Source: Corynebacterium aquatimens
GTDB taxonomy: Bacteria; Actinomycetota; Actinomycetes; Mycobacteriales; Mycobacteriaceae
Reading direction: 5' to 3'
Assembly (NCBI RefSeq): GCF_030408395.1
Contig: NZ_CP046980.1
Location: 620,001 to 684,000, forward strand
Length of the DNA stretch: 64,000 bases
A program made the translations under genes and the position numbers. Within the stretch, counting starts at the first letter, position 1. Each line of letters opens with the position of its first letter. A model generated the notes under the pieces. The model saw only the letters and a program-made list of their open reading frames with translations. It made no database searches and had not been told where the DNA came from. Of the stretch, positions 33,886-43,055 are shown one piece after another.

Positions 33886-34191
33886 ATGTACGCGATCGTC
33901 AAAACCGGCGGCAAGCAGTACAAGGTCGCTGAAGGCGACCTGCTCCGCGTCGAGAAGCTCGAGGGTGAAGCTGGCAGCAAAGTTGAGCTCACCCCGGTGC
34001 TTGTCGTCGACGGCGCAAACGTCACGTCCAGCGCAGACGACCTGGCTAAGGTGAACGTCTCCGCGGAGATCGTCGAGCACGGTAAGGGCCCGAAGATCAA
34101 CATCATGAAGTACAAGAACAAGACCGGTTACAAGCGTCGCATTGGCCACCGCCAGCCGCAGACCACCATCAAGATCACCGGTATCAAGTAA
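33886..34191 (+). CDS. rplU: 50S ribosomal protein L21
   Basis: 101 residues, standard length. [14 protein letters not shown] at the N terminus and the C-terminal [14 protein letters not shown]-binding stretch are characteristic. AAAGGGG lies 11 nt before the ATG. It is followed by rpmA after 33 nt, the conserved L21-L27-Obg order. Confidence 0.98.
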   Translation: MYAIVKTGGKQYKVAEGDLLRVEKLEGEAGSKVELTPVLVVDGANVTSSADDLAKVNVSAEIVEHGKGPKINIMKYKNKTGYKRRIGHRQPQTTIKITGIK

Positions 34192-34224
34192 ACCCCGCAA
34201 GACTTCACTTAAGGAGAATTCACA

Positions 34225-34569
34225 ATGGCACACAAGAAAGGTGCATCCAGCTCCTCCAACGGCCGTGACTCGGAGTCCAAGCGCCTCGGCGTGAAGCGCT
34301 TCGGCGGCCAGCAGGTTAAGGCCGGCGAGATCATCGTTCGCCAGCGCGGCACCAAGTTCCACCCGGGCGACAATGTCGGCCGTGGCGGCGATGACACGTT
34401 GTTCGCTCTGGCAGCGGGCGCTGTTCAATTCGGCACCAAGCGCAACCGCCGCATCGTGAACATCGTTCCGGCTGACGGCGCAGGCGTTGCTTCTGAGGTC
34501 CTCGAGGCAGCAGAGAACGCTGGCGTTGTTGAGGAAGGTACGCTCGAGGAAGCTACGGCTACCGCCTAA
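34225..34569 (+). CDS. rpmA: 50S ribosomal protein L27, with C-terminal extension
   Basis: 114 residues. [24 protein letters not shown] is typical and needs no N-terminal cleavage. The core ends near RRIVNIVP (residue ~80) and is followed by about 30 Ala/Glu-rich residues that most L27 proteins (85-90 residues) lack. AAGGAGAA precedes the ATG. Confidence 0.97.
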   Translation: MAHKKGASSSSNGRDSESKRLGVKRFGGQQVKAGEIIVRQRGTKFHPGDNVGRGGDDTLFALAAGAVQFGTKRNRRIVNIVPADGAGVASEVLEAAENAGVVEEGTLEEATATA

Positions 34570-34590
34570 GCTTGTCGACGAGCAGTTTTT

Positions 34591-34626
34591 AGCGCTTACC
34601 CCGGCCGGGTAGGCGCTATTATTTTT
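34591..34626 (+). terminator. rplU-rpmA terminator
   Basis: AGCGCTTACCC pairs with GGGTAGGCGCT (one G-U-type mismatch) around a short loop, followed by ATTATTTTTG. Confidence 0.85.
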
Positions 34627-34688
34627 GCAAACTAAAGGGGCCCTTCAGAAAGGGTGCCTTAGGTGAGAAAGATCGGAAAGGAAACGCC

Positions 34689-36191
34689 ATGGCGCAGTTT
34701 GTTGACCGGGCGGTGCTACACCTCCAAGCGGGTGACGGCGGCCACGGCTGTACCTCGGTGCACCGCGAAAAGTTCAAGCCACTCGGCGGGCCTGACGGCG
34801 GCAATGGGGGCCACGGGGGAGACATCATTTTGGAAGTCTCGCCCCAAGTACACACCCTGCTGGACTTCAAGTTCCGTCCCCACCTGAAATCCGAACGCGG
34901 TGGAAACGGAGAAGGGGATCACCGAAACGGCGCGCGCGGCCAAGACTTGGTGCTGCCGGTGCCCGTTGGAACAGTGGTTCGCTCTGCTGACGGCGAGATT
35001 TTGGCTGACCTCACGGAGGTGGGCACTCGTTTTGTCGCGGCGGAAGGCGGCTTTGGTGGTTTGGGTAACGCGGCGTTGGCTACCGCGAAGCGCAAAGCGC
35101 CAGGTTTTGCGCTGAAAGGCGAACCGGGACAGGCGCACGACCTGATATTGGAACTGAAGTCCATGGCGGATGTGGGCCTTGTTGGCTTCCCCTCGGCAGG
35201 CAAATCGTCCTTGGTTTCTGTGCTGTCCGCTGCTAAACCGAAAATCGCGGACTACCCGTTCACCACGTTGCAGCCGAACCTTGGTGTGGTGGACGTGGGG
35301 CATGACACGTTTACCATCGCGGACGTCCCCGGCCTGATCCCCGGGGCAAGTGAGGGCAAGGGCCTTGGCTTGGATTTCCTTCGCCACATTGAGCGCACCG
35401 CGGTGTTGGTGCACGTGGTGGACACCGCCTCGATGGAACCGGGCCGGGACCCGATTTCTGACATTGAGGCTCTCGAATCCGAACTTGATGCCTATGCCGA
35501 CCAACTAGAGATGGACTCGGGCTTGGGCGATCTACGCGAGCGCCCGCGCGTGATCGTGCTGAACAAGGTCGATATTCCCGATGCCAAAGAGCTCGCCGAA
35601 TTCCTCCACGATGATCTCAGCGAGCGTTTCGGATGGCCGATTTACGCCATTTCCACGGCCACGCACGAAGGGCTCAATGACTTGAAGTGGGCCCTGTGGG
35701 AGATCGTGAAACGAGCTCGCCGGTCGCGCCCGAAGACCGTGGCGAGCGCTAGCGTGCAGGTCATTAGGCCACAGGCCGTCGATAAGCATGATGATGGCGT
35801 GCTTGTTGTGCCAGACCCCGAATTCGAAGGTGGCTGGCTGGTGACGGGGGAGAAGGCACAACGCTGGATCCGCCAGACCGACTTTGAAAATGATGAGGCC
35901 GTAGGCTACCTTTCTGACCGCTTGAACAAGGCTGGCGTGGAGGATCAACTGCGCAAACTCGGCGCCAATGAGGGCGACACGGTGACCATCGGCGAGATTT
36001 CCTTCGATTGGGAGCCGTCTATCGGTGGCGACCCCACGATGGCTGGCCGCGGCCAGGACGCGCGGTTTGGTGGTTCAGACCGCATGTCTGCTGCCGAACG
36101 CAAGCGCGCTTCCCAGGCACGCCGCGGACTTATCGACGAGTTCGACTACGGTGACGACGCGCAGGCCGACACCGAGCGCTGGCAGGGCTAG
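34689..36191 (+). CDS. obg: Obg GTPase
   Basis: 500 residues. The Gly-rich Obg fold occupies residues 1-158 ([25 protein letters not shown]). The GTPase domain has [25 protein letters not shown] and NKVD. The C-terminal OCT domain (~350-430) is followed by a basic and acidic tail. It acts in late 50S assembly and stress signalling. Start ATG at 34689 with GGAAAGGAAA upstream. proB follows after 17 nt. Confidence 0.97.
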   Translation: MAQFVDRAVLHLQAGDGGHGCTSVHREKFKPLGGPDGGNGGHGGDIILEVSPQVHTLLDFKFRPHLKSERGGNGEGDHRNGARGQDLVLPVPVGTVVRSADGEILADLTEVGTRFVAAEGGFGGLGNAALATAKRKAPGFALKGEPGQAHDLILELKSMADVGLVGFPSAGKSSLVSVLSAAKPKIADYPFTTLQPNLGVVDVGHDTFTIADVPGLIPGASEGKGLGLDFLRHIERTAVLVHVVDTASMEPGRDPISDIEALESELDAYADQLEMDSGLGDLRERPRVIVLNKVDIPDAKELAEFLHDDLSERFGWPIYAISTATHEGLNDLKWALWEIVKRARRSRPKTVASASVQVIRPQAVDKHDDGVLVVPDPEFEGGWLVTGEKAQRWIRQTDFENDEAVGYLSDRLNKAGVEDQLRKLGANEGDTVTIGEISFDWEPSIGGDPTMAGRGQDARFGGSDRMSAAERKRASQARRGLIDEFDYGDDAQADTERWQG

Positions 36192-36208
36192 CCGTACACT
36201 TGAGCACC

Positions 36209-37360
36209 ATGTCCACTGAGTCCGCCACGCCTGCATCGATCACATCCTCACGCCTTCGCAGCCACATTGCTACCGCGAAGCGTGTGGTGGTCAAGATCGG
36301 GACGAGTTCCCTGGTGGGTCCGGACTTCCGGGTGAGCCAAGACCGGATTGACGTGATCGTGGACGCGCTTGAGGCGCGGATGGCCCGCGGCAGCGACGTG
36401 GTGGTTGTGTCCTCAGGTGCTATTGCGGCGGGCATGGAACCGCTGGGGCTGAAACTGCGTCCGCAGGATTTGGCAACGAAACAGGCGGCGGCATCGGTGG
36501 GCCAAGTACACCTAGCTCAGGCGTGGGCAGCGTCGTTTGCCCGCTATGGCCGCACGATTGGCCAGGTGCTTCTCACCCAGGCGGACGCGGGCATGCGTGA
36601 GCGGGCCCGCAACGCGCAACGCACGATTGACCGGTTAAGGCAGCTTGGTGTCGTTCCCATCGTCAATGAAAACGACACCGTGGCAACGTCGGAGATGCGC
36701 TTCGGCGACAACGACCGACTATCGGCGATTGTGTCCACGTTGATCGCTGCGGATGCGCTGGTGTTGCTGTCCGATGTGGATGGGTTGTATGACAAAAACC
36801 CGGCCGAACCGGGCGCGAAATTCATCGACGAGGTCCGCTCCGGCAAGGACTTAGATGCCGTCACTGCTGGCGACGGCGGCGCGTTGGGCACAGGCGGGAT
36901 GGCCGCGAAGGTCTCCGCTGCCAGGCTGGCCGCGCGCGGCGGGGTGCCGGTGCTTCTCACATCGGCAGACAACATCACCCAAGCGCTACACGACGCATCG
37001 GTGGGCACCGTGTTCCACACTCGGCCTGAATCGAAACTTTCAGCGTGGAAGTTCTGGGCCCTGTACGCGGCGGATGCGGAAGGCGTCCTGCGGCTCGATC
37101 AGGGCGCGGTCGACGCGGTGACGCGCGGCGGCACCTCGCTGCTGGCGGTGGGAATCACCGACACCGAGGGCGATTTTCATGCCGGCGATATCGTCGAGAT
37201 TCTTGGCCCCAAGGGCCAAGCGGTCGGCCGCGGACTGACTACGTACTCCGCCCGCGAACTTGGGACGATGGTGGGCAAGCGAACGGAGGACTTGCCTGAG
37301 CACCAACGCCGCGCGGTTGTTCACGCGGACTATTTGTCGAACTTCGCCTCGCGCCTTTAG
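36209..37360 (+). CDS. proB: Glutamate 5-kinase
   Basis: First step of proline synthesis, ATP-dependent phosphorylation of glutamate. 383 residues. The amino-acid-kinase domain has [24 protein letters not shown] and NENDTVA, and a C-terminal PUA domain begins near residue 285 ([15 protein letters not shown]). The ATG at 36209 and a TTG at 36200 are both possible; neither has a strong ribosome site. Its usual partner proA is 5.7 kb away at 43056, separated by a foreign-looking insert. Confidence 0.95.
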   Translation: MSTESATPASITSSRLRSHIATAKRVVVKIGTSSLVGPDFRVSQDRIDVIVDALEARMARGSDVVVVSSGAIAAGMEPLGLKLRPQDLATKQAAASVGQVHLAQAWAASFARYGRTIGQVLLTQADAGMRERARNAQRTIDRLRQLGVVPIVNENDTVATSEMRFGDNDRLSAIVSTLIAADALVLLSDVDGLYDKNPAEPGAKFIDEVRSGKDLDAVTAGDGGALGTGGMAAKVSAARLAARGGVPVLLTSADNITQALHDASVGTVFHTRPESKLSAWKFWALYAADAEGVLRLDQGAVDAVTRGGTSLLAVGITDTEGDFHAGDIVEILGPKGQAVGRGLTTYSARELGTMVGKRTEDLPEHQRRAVVHADYLSNFASRL

Positions 37361-37371
37361 GCGGCACCGAT

Positions 37372-37644
37372 ATGTCAACTCAACGCAGTGCACTTACTTC
37401 TTACCAAGCCAAGTTCTTTGCCAATGAGCTTGAGCGTTCCCATGCGAACGACCATGTCGGAAAACTCGTGGGCTTGCTGTTCGATGCCCAAGTTGAGCCG
37501 AAACCTCACCAGATTGATGCCGCACTTTTCGCCCTGAACACGCCCTTCCAGAAGGGCGTCATCCTTGCTGACGAGGTCGGTCTGGGCAAGACAATTGAGG
37601 CTGGCATCGTTGTGTCGCAGTACTGGGCTACGGCTCGCTATTGA
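37372..37644 (+). pseudogene. N-terminal stub of a SNF2-type helicase
   Basis: 90 codons: SYQAKFFANELERSHANDHVGKLVGLLFDAQVEPKPHQIDAAL then the Walker A motif VILADEVGLGKTIEAG, then a stop soon after. Intact relatives are about 1000 residues and often belong to defence islands. Everything after motif I is missing, so this cannot be a working helicase. It starts 11 nt after proB. Confidence 0.8.
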
Positions 37645-37732
37645 AAAAGGTCTCGAAAGTGGCTTTGGCGATCCGTTGGATTTCGATACGTACCTAGAGG
37701 ACGTTAAGAATGCACGAATTCAAACTCAGTAG
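37635..37732 (+). pseudogene. C-terminal fragment of a ParD-like antitoxin
   Basis: In another frame, beginning inside the end of the helicase stub, the sequence reads LAIEKGLESGFGDPLDFDTY and then LEDVKNARIQTQ before a stop. The GLxSGxxxPLDFD pattern and length match the C-terminal, toxin-binding end of ParD-family antitoxins. The DNA-binding half is missing. Confidence 0.55.
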
Positions 37733-37755
37733 GGAAACGCGTAGCGTTTTAAAAT
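37710..37755 (+). pseudogene. N-terminal fragment of a ParE-like toxin
   Basis: ATG at 37710, overlapping the antitoxin remnant, opens MHEFKLSRETRSVLK, which looks like the first residues of ParE/RelE toxins. Similarity then ends and the frame runs into the convergent response-regulator gene. Confidence 0.4.
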
Positions 37756-37792
37756 CCCCGGCCGCGGTTACTCATCTCGTGTTCTATGTAGC

Positions 37793-38470
37793 CTACTTTT
37801 TCGGCACAGCTAGTCCCGCGTCATAGGCGATGATGACAAGGTGTACCCGGTCGCGCGCATCGAGCTTGGTCAAGAGACGTCCCACATAACTTTTCACGGT
37901 TGTCTCCGCCATAAACAGCGAGGCGGCAATCTCCTGATTCGACATTCCTTGCCCGATAGCGGTGAGCACTTCGATCTCGCGAGGGGACAGATCGTTTGAC
38001 AACGCCTCCGCTCGAGCACTCGGGCTTGGCGCTTTCATGTGCGGGCGGAAGCGCTCCACGAGGCGTGCCGTGGCTGTAGGGGCCAGCATCGCGTTACCGA
38101 ATGCGATTGTCCGGATCCCTGCTATGAGGTCTTGCGCACCACAGTCTTTAAGCAAGAACCCCGATGCCCCGGCTGCGAGTGCCTCGTAGACGTACTCGTC
38201 GTGATCAAAAGTGGTCAGGATGAGCACTTTTGTTGTGTGTTCTTCGGCCACGATGACTCTGGTTGCGTCGATGCCGTTCATGCGAGGCATACGAACGTCC
38301 ATGCAGCACACGTCTACTTCGATGCCGGACCGCAGTAATTCCAACGCCGCGGCACCATCCTCGGCTTCGGCAACGACGTCAATATCAGGCTCAGTGCTAA
38401 GAACCAGGCGGAAGCCGGTGCGGACGAGCTCCTGATCGTCGATAAGCATCACGCGAATTGCGCCGCTCAT
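37793..38470 (-). CDS. NarL/LuxR-type response regulator
   Basis: 225 residues. The receiver domain has MLIDDQELVRTGF, the phospho-acceptor Asp in VCCMDVRMPRMNG and the Lys in FLLKDCG. The output domain is a LuxR helix-turn-helix, LSPREIEVLTAIGQGMSNQEIAASL. Its start overlaps the kinase stop by 4 nt (ATGA). It probably controls the divergent ABC/FtsX transporter genes. The end lies 60 nt from gene fragments of another origin. Confidence 0.95.
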   Translation of the reverse strand: MSGAIRVMLIDDQELVRTGFRLVLSTEPDIDVVAEAEDGAAALELLRSGIEVDVCCMDVRMPRMNGIDATRVIVAEEHTTKVLILTTFDHDEYVYEALAAGASGFLLKDCGAQDLIAGIRTIAFGNAMLAPTATARLVERFRPHMKAPSPSARAEALSNDLSPREIEVLTAIGQGMSNQEIAASLFMAETTVKSYVGRLLTKLDARDRVHLVIIAYDAGLAVPKK

Positions 38471-39732
38471 GGTGCCACCTCACTCGCGAGGAAGGGAACC
38501 TGGGCCACCACCGCAAACCCGCCTCCTGGGCGCGGACCAGCTGCGTACTCGCCGCCCACGCTGCGGGCGCGTTGTGCCATGTTCGACAAACCATTGCCAC
38601 GCGAATCGTCAATGCTTATGGTCGGTCCGTCGTTGAGAATCTCAACGCGCAGGTGGCCAGGAACCTCGCTCACCACTACCTGGGCGCGGGCATCCTCGCT
38701 GGCGTGGCGCAACACATTGGTCAGCGCTTCCTGAACGATGCGGTAGAGCGCGACGTGGGAAGAGGGGCCGAGCTCAACCCGGTCGAGGTCAACCTCACTG
38801 ACCAGGTTGAAGCGCGCGCCCGTCGGATCACAGGAACGCACTAGGTCCGGCAGCTGCCCAAGCGTGGGTTGGGGAGCGTGCTCTTCTACGGGCGAGTCGA
38901 TGGCATGAGCTAGCGTGCGGGTTTCGCGCAGAGCGATGACCGCAGCGTCGTGAGCTGCTTCGACCGCTTCGCGAGCCGATGAGGCAGCGGCGGGGTCGTG
39001 CTTGAGTAGGTGTGCTGCGGCGTCTGTCTGCACTGCAATGACTGCGAGGGAATGAGCGAGAATGTCGTGCACATCAGCAGCGATACGGGACCGCTCTTGC
39101 GCGATCGCTAGTTCCATAGTCAGTGCGCGATCGCGCTCGAGCTGCGCAGCTTTTTGTCTTTCGACTAAGAAGCGCTGTTTTTGCATCTGAACCACCCGGC
39201 CGAGCAGGGCAGCGAAGCCAACCGGAACGACCCACGCTATCAGCTCCGGAAATACATCGGTGGTCCAGTCGACGACTGTTTTTGGGGCACGTTCGGCGGG
39301 GTCTAAAGCTAGCCAATATTTTAACCGCGACGCCCATCTGTGCGCGGCAAAGGCCAGCAGTGTGGCGCATGCCCAACAGACAGTGGGCCTCCACTGTCGT
39401 AGAGCGGCAATTGCGCAAAGGCCCAGTAGGGGGACAACGTTTCCGAAGGTGAGCTCGTAGGAAATGCACCCCTGGACGACGGCCGGCGGTACGCTCAGGA
39501 ACATAGTGAGTTCAGGCTTGGCAAAGACGAACACCAAGGGCGTTACGAATGCCATTGCAAGAAGCACATTCGGCCATTCCTCGGGCGCGGGATACAACCT
39601 CAAAGCCCCTAACAACGTGTTCGGAAACAAAATGAGTGCCGCCGCGGCGCCCCACATCAAGGGGCGGTCGTCCAACTGCTGTTCAAGAGCATGCCCGAGG
39701 CGCTGCCCGAACGTTCCCTGATTGTCAGCCAT
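38467..39732 (-). CDS. Sensor histidine kinase (HisKA_3 type)
   Basis: 421 residues from the ATG at 39732 (other in-frame starts at 39744 and 39828 are open). The N-terminal half has about five to six membrane helices. The dimerisation box ERSRIAADVHDILAHSLAVIAVQ contains the phospho-His, and the ATPase part has VQEALTNVLRHA and GNGLSNMAQRA. It pairs with the response regulator encoded downstream. The gene is divergent from the ABC transporter by 111 nt, the layout of systems that sense and expel envelope-active compounds. The ligand is unknown. Confidence 0.92.
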   Translation of the reverse strand: MADNQGTFGQRLGHALEQQLDDRPLMWGAAAALILFPNTLLGALRLYPAPEEWPNVLLAMAFVTPLVFVFAKPELTMFLSVPPAVVQGCISYELTFGNVVPLLGLCAIAALRQWRPTVCWACATLLAFAAHRWASRLKYWLALDPAERAPKTVVDWTTDVFPELIAWVVPVGFAALLGRVVQMQKQRFLVERQKAAQLERDRALTMELAIAQERSRIAADVHDILAHSLAVIAVQTDAAAHLLKHDPAAASSAREAVEAAHDAAVIALRETRTLAHAIDSPVEEHAPQPTLGQLPDLVRSCDPTGARFNLVSEVDLDRVELGPSSHVALYRIVQEALTNVLRHASEDARAQVVVSEVPGHLRVEILNDGPTISIDDSRGNGLSNMAQRARSVGGEYAAGPRPGGGFAVVAQVPFLASEVAP

Positions 39733-39843
39733 AACCTGAATCATCCTCACCAAACTGCATTTCTCACATCCTCCTGGGGTAGACCACGAACATGTACCAG
39801 GGAACGATGCGGAAGCGATCGCGTACACGGGACACTACAGGTC

Positions 39844-40542
39844 ATGTCACACCATCCCTTGTTGCGCATCGAAAACCTAGAGAAAACTTTCGGCACAGGA
39901 GAAAACAGTGTTCGCGCTCTTGACCGGGTAAGCCTCGAGATTCCCCGGGGACAATTCGTCGCCATCATGGGCCCGTCGGGTTCTGGGAAATCGACGCTGT
40001 TGCAGTGTGCTGCGGGACTTGATTCGGTGGACTCGGGTCGCGTGTTCTTACGGGGAGACGAGCTAAGCGCCATGTCCGATGACGATCTCACGCTCACCCG
40101 CCGCGAGCGCATCGGGTTTATTTTCCAAGCCTTCAACCTTTTGCCGACGATGACGGCCCGCGACAATATCGCCCTACCGTTGGCGATGGGCAGGAAGAAA
40201 ATCGATGACGCATGGTTTGGTCATGTGGTGGACATGCTCGGCTTGCGTGACCGTCTCTCCCACCGTCCAGCAGAGCTTTCGGGAGGTCAGCAGCAGCGCG
40301 CCGCGATTGCTCGAGCGTTGATCACACGGCCGGACATCATTTTCGCCGATGAACCAACAGGAGCGCTCGACCAGGACACCAGCGAGACCCTTCTGCGATT
40401 CTTGCGGAAGTGCACTGATGAGCTTGGCCAAACGCTCATCATGGTGACGCATGATCCGGCAGTCGCCCAGTGGTCTGATCGACTCATCGAGTTCAGTGAC
40501 GGCCGCATCGTCCGCGACTCCGACAGGCAACTGGTGAGATAG
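39844..40542 (+). CDS. ABC transporter ATP-binding protein (MacB/LolD type)
   Basis: 232 residues. Walker A is GPSGSGKSTLLQC, the signature is LSGGQQQRAAIARAL, Walker B is DIIFADEPTGALD and the H-loop is MVTHDP. The ATG at 39844 is chosen because the family N terminus (LLRIENLEKTFGTGE) follows at once; longer frames run into the kinase promoter region. It powers the FtsX-type permease that begins 1 nt after its stop. Confidence 0.95.
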   Translation: MSHHPLLRIENLEKTFGTGENSVRALDRVSLEIPRGQFVAIMGPSGSGKSTLLQCAAGLDSVDSGRVFLRGDELSAMSDDDLTLTRRERIGFIFQAFNLLPTMTARDNIALPLAMGRKKIDDAWFGHVVDMLGLRDRLSHRPAELSGGQQQRAAIARALITRPDIIFADEPTGALDQDTSETLLRFLRKCTDELGQTLIMVTHDPAVAQWSDRLIEFSDGRIVRDSDRQLVR

Positions 40543-40543
40543 C

Positions 40544-42940
40544 ATGCGCAAAACATCACGCCTCTCACCGGCGGCGACCATTGCGGTGTTGTTTGCTACT
40601 GCCTTGGTCAGTTTCGCCTTCTTCCTGCAAGCCAGCGTGAAAGATCACCTTGAACGCGCTGTGCGCGTATCCGTTCCTGACGCATCCGTCGTGGTTACTG
40701 GTGACAGTTCGGGAGCCACCATCCCCGCTTCGCTCGCGCACCGAATCCGTTCGGTTCCCGGGGTGACAGGTGTCAAAGAGCAGGTCTTCGGGGTTGGGGT
40801 CGCGGACGACGAACTTGGCGCGGCGGTTGGAGTGCAATCGCTCATCGACGCCACCGGCTACGACCTTGTCGACGGCCGCTTGCCGGCAGGCGACAATGAA
40901 GCCCTCCTCGTTATGGTTCCCGATTTACCGACGCGTTACGTGACCGGCGCCGAGATTGCTGTTGAAGGGCAAAAAGGGAACGTGGAGAAGATCACCATAG
41001 TGGGCACTGCTACCGCTGAGCTGGGTGCAACTGAGACACCGGATCTACCGACATTGATCTGCTCGTTCCCAGCGGCGCAGCGCCTCCTTGGCATAGAGGG
41101 GAGCTCAAGACTCTTGGTGAGTGCAGATGGTGACAGTACTACGGTGCGCGCGGAGATCAACGATGCAGCCACAGCGCAACGGGATTCTTGGGCCGTGCAA
41201 TCGGTCGACGAGTACGCAGCCGCTAACGCCTCGAAGTTCGCTACCGGAGCGCGCACCGTCATGCTCGTCTTGGGGTTGCTCACGGGAGTGTCGATCTTGG
41301 CTGCACTGGTCGTGGTGGGAAACACCTACAAACTTCAGCTGGCCCGCAGTACCCGCGAGATTGCCTTGTTGCGGTGCATTGGTGCCTTGCGCCGACAGGT
41401 ATTCGTCCGCACCGTCATCAATGCAGTGTTCGTTGGCGCACTCGGTGCAACGGGTGGAATTGCGCTCGGTGCTGCCATTGGTGTGGTTGTCCTGGGGGGT
41501 GTGCCGACGGCGGCCGCACATCCCGGATTCTGGGGCAGACTCTTCGCGCTGGGCCTTGCAGCCGGAGTGTTACCCAGCGTCCTCGCAGCGGTTCGTCCCG
41601 CGCGGCGGGCAGCTAAAATCGCGCCGATCGAAGCACTGCGCCAGGCAGATCCGGACTCGGCAAGAACACAGCGCTCGCGACGGGTCCACGTAGCGATCGG
41701 TCTCGGCCTCATTGTTATTGGAATCGCCGCGGCGATAGCCGGGGGTGTATCGAAGTCACTGTATCTCGTCATCCTAGGGGTGGTTATCGCCTGCGGTGGC
41801 TTAGTACTGGCCGCGGCGCCGGTGTTCACCTGGGTTGCGGGCGTGTTGGGTGCGCTCGGTGGCTCCCGAACAAAAAATGCCGATGAGCAGCTCAAACGCA
41901 ACCCCGCCAGGTCGGGTGCCACAGCAGTTGCAGTGTGGCTAGGCACCACGCTGCTCACGACGTTACTGATTGGCGGAGCCACCGCACAGTCCACTCTGAC
42001 AGAGGCAGTCGACGGCTCGACACCCACGGATGTGTTTGTCACGCCTGATGATGATCCGAAGCGCTTGGCCGACCGGATTAACCGACTTTCAGATGTGACT
42101 GCGGCCACCCCGGTTGCGGGCGTCATGCTCGACGCTGAATTTGCCACGAATAGCAACCCTCTCAACGTCGTGGGGTGGACCCCGGAGTTTTTGAACGTGC
42201 TCACCACGGAATCGCATATTCCTGAACCGGACCCGGGAACGATCATTCTTCCGCCAACCCCCGATACAACCAGGGGAGAGGGGCCGGTCATGGTGACCCT
42301 GAAACAGGATGGGTACGAGCGCACATTCACCGTGATGGTCATCGACGGGGCACCCATGCTCGGCATTATGAACCGTGCCGACCTCAATGAATTGGCTGGG
42401 GTGTCGCAGGATGTATGGGTGGCATTAGCGCCAGACGTTGACACGCTCAACGGCATGGACACGGTGGCGGGAATCCCTGGTGTCGCAGCTCTCAGTAGCC
42501 CAGCACTGCAAAGACAACAGCTGAATAAGGAAATTGGAGGCTACATCAATATTGCTATTGCGTTCATTGCCGTAGCCTTACTCATATCAGTTGTGGGTTT
42601 ATCCAATGCAGTTGCCTTGTCGGTCACGGAACGAACTCGGGAGTTCGGGTTGCTGCGCGCGTTAGGTGCCCTAAGAAGACAGCTCGTGGAAATGATCCTC
42701 ACCGAAACACTTCTGCTAGCTGGTGCGGCTGGGGTCCTCGGGGTAGGGTTTGGCATCGTGTTTGGAGTGAGCGCCTCCCACGCGTTGCTTGGCGGCGAGC
42801 AGCTACACGTTCTCATTGACATCCCTTGGCTCGCTCTGACCGTGGTGTTGGCGGGCCTCATGGTTGCCTGCGTTCTGGCGGCGCTACTGCCAGCACGGCG
42901 GGCGGCACATATCCCGCCTGTTGCGGCACTAGGGAAGTGA
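40544..42940 (+). CDS. FtsX-family ABC permease, two-domain
   Basis: 798 residues. Helix 1 is near the N terminus, then a large outside domain, three helices of the first FtsX core (ending GVLPSVLAAVRPARRAAKIAPIEALR), two central helices, a second outside domain, and the second FtsX core ending ALLPARRAAHIPPVAALG. Such mechanotransmission transporters work on envelope lipids, lipoproteins or peptide antibiotics rather than pumping solutes. It forms an operon with the ATPase and is opposite its likely two-component regulator. Confidence 0.93.
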   Translation: MRKTSRLSPAATIAVLFATALVSFAFFLQASVKDHLERAVRVSVPDASVVVTGDSSGATIPASLAHRIRSVPGVTGVKEQVFGVGVADDELGAAVGVQSLIDATGYDLVDGRLPAGDNEALLVMVPDLPTRYVTGAEIAVEGQKGNVEKITIVGTATAELGATETPDLPTLICSFPAAQRLLGIEGSSRLLVSADGDSTTVRAEINDAATAQRDSWAVQSVDEYAAANASKFATGARTVMLVLGLLTGVSILAALVVVGNTYKLQLARSTREIALLRCIGALRRQVFVRTVINAVFVGALGATGGIALGAAIGVVVLGGVPTAAAHPGFWGRLFALGLAAGVLPSVLAAVRPARRAAKIAPIEALRQADPDSARTQRSRRVHVAIGLGLIVIGIAAAIAGGVSKSLYLVILGVVIACGGLVLAAAPVFTWVAGVLGALGGSRTKNADEQLKRNPARSGATAVAVWLGTTLLTTLLIGGATAQSTLTEAVDGSTPTDVFVTPDDDPKRLADRINRLSDVTAATPVAGVMLDAEFATNSNPLNVVGWTPEFLNVLTTESHIPEPDPGTIILPPTPDTTRGEGPVMVTLKQDGYERTFTVMVIDGAPMLGIMNRADLNELAGVSQDVWVALAPDVDTLNGMDTVAGIPGVAALSSPALQRQQLNKEIGGYINIAIAFIAVALLISVVGLSNAVALSVTERTREFGLLRALGALRRQLVEMILTETLLLAGAAGVLGVGFGIVFGVSASHALLGGEQLHVLIDIPWLALTVVLAGLMVACVLAALLPARRAAHIPPVAALGK

Positions 42941-42962
42941 AGCATACGCCCGGCCACAAAAT

Positions 42963-43031
42963 ATCGTTCCGAAGAACTGGCCAGCTACAAAACCGCAGGT
43001 CGCAACAGGGGGGTGTTGACTTCGGAACGAT
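42963..43031. repeat. 69-bp inverted-repeat element (E2) upstream of proA
   Basis: Perfect 11-bp arms ATCGTTCCGAA and TTCGGAACGAT enclose 47 nt; with one mismatch the arms extend to 15 bp. The core contains AAAACCGCAGGTCGCAAC, the same core word as E1 and the 113-bp units. Its right arm overlaps the proA promoter region (TTGACT at 43016, TAGAAT at 43042). Confidence 0.75.
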
Positions 43032-43055
43032 GTTTACTCGGTAGAATATGCGGGC

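Noticed and set aside
37710..37826. Intact small gene starting MHEFKLSRETRSVLK
   Set aside because: Only the first ~15 residues look like a ParE toxin. The rest of the 38-codon frame is unrelated and overlaps the convergent response-regulator gene.
43016..43047. Confident sigma-A promoter for proA
   Set aside because: TTGACT and TAGAAT are both good hexamers but lie 20 nt apart, longer than the usual 17, so I mention them only as a promoter region.
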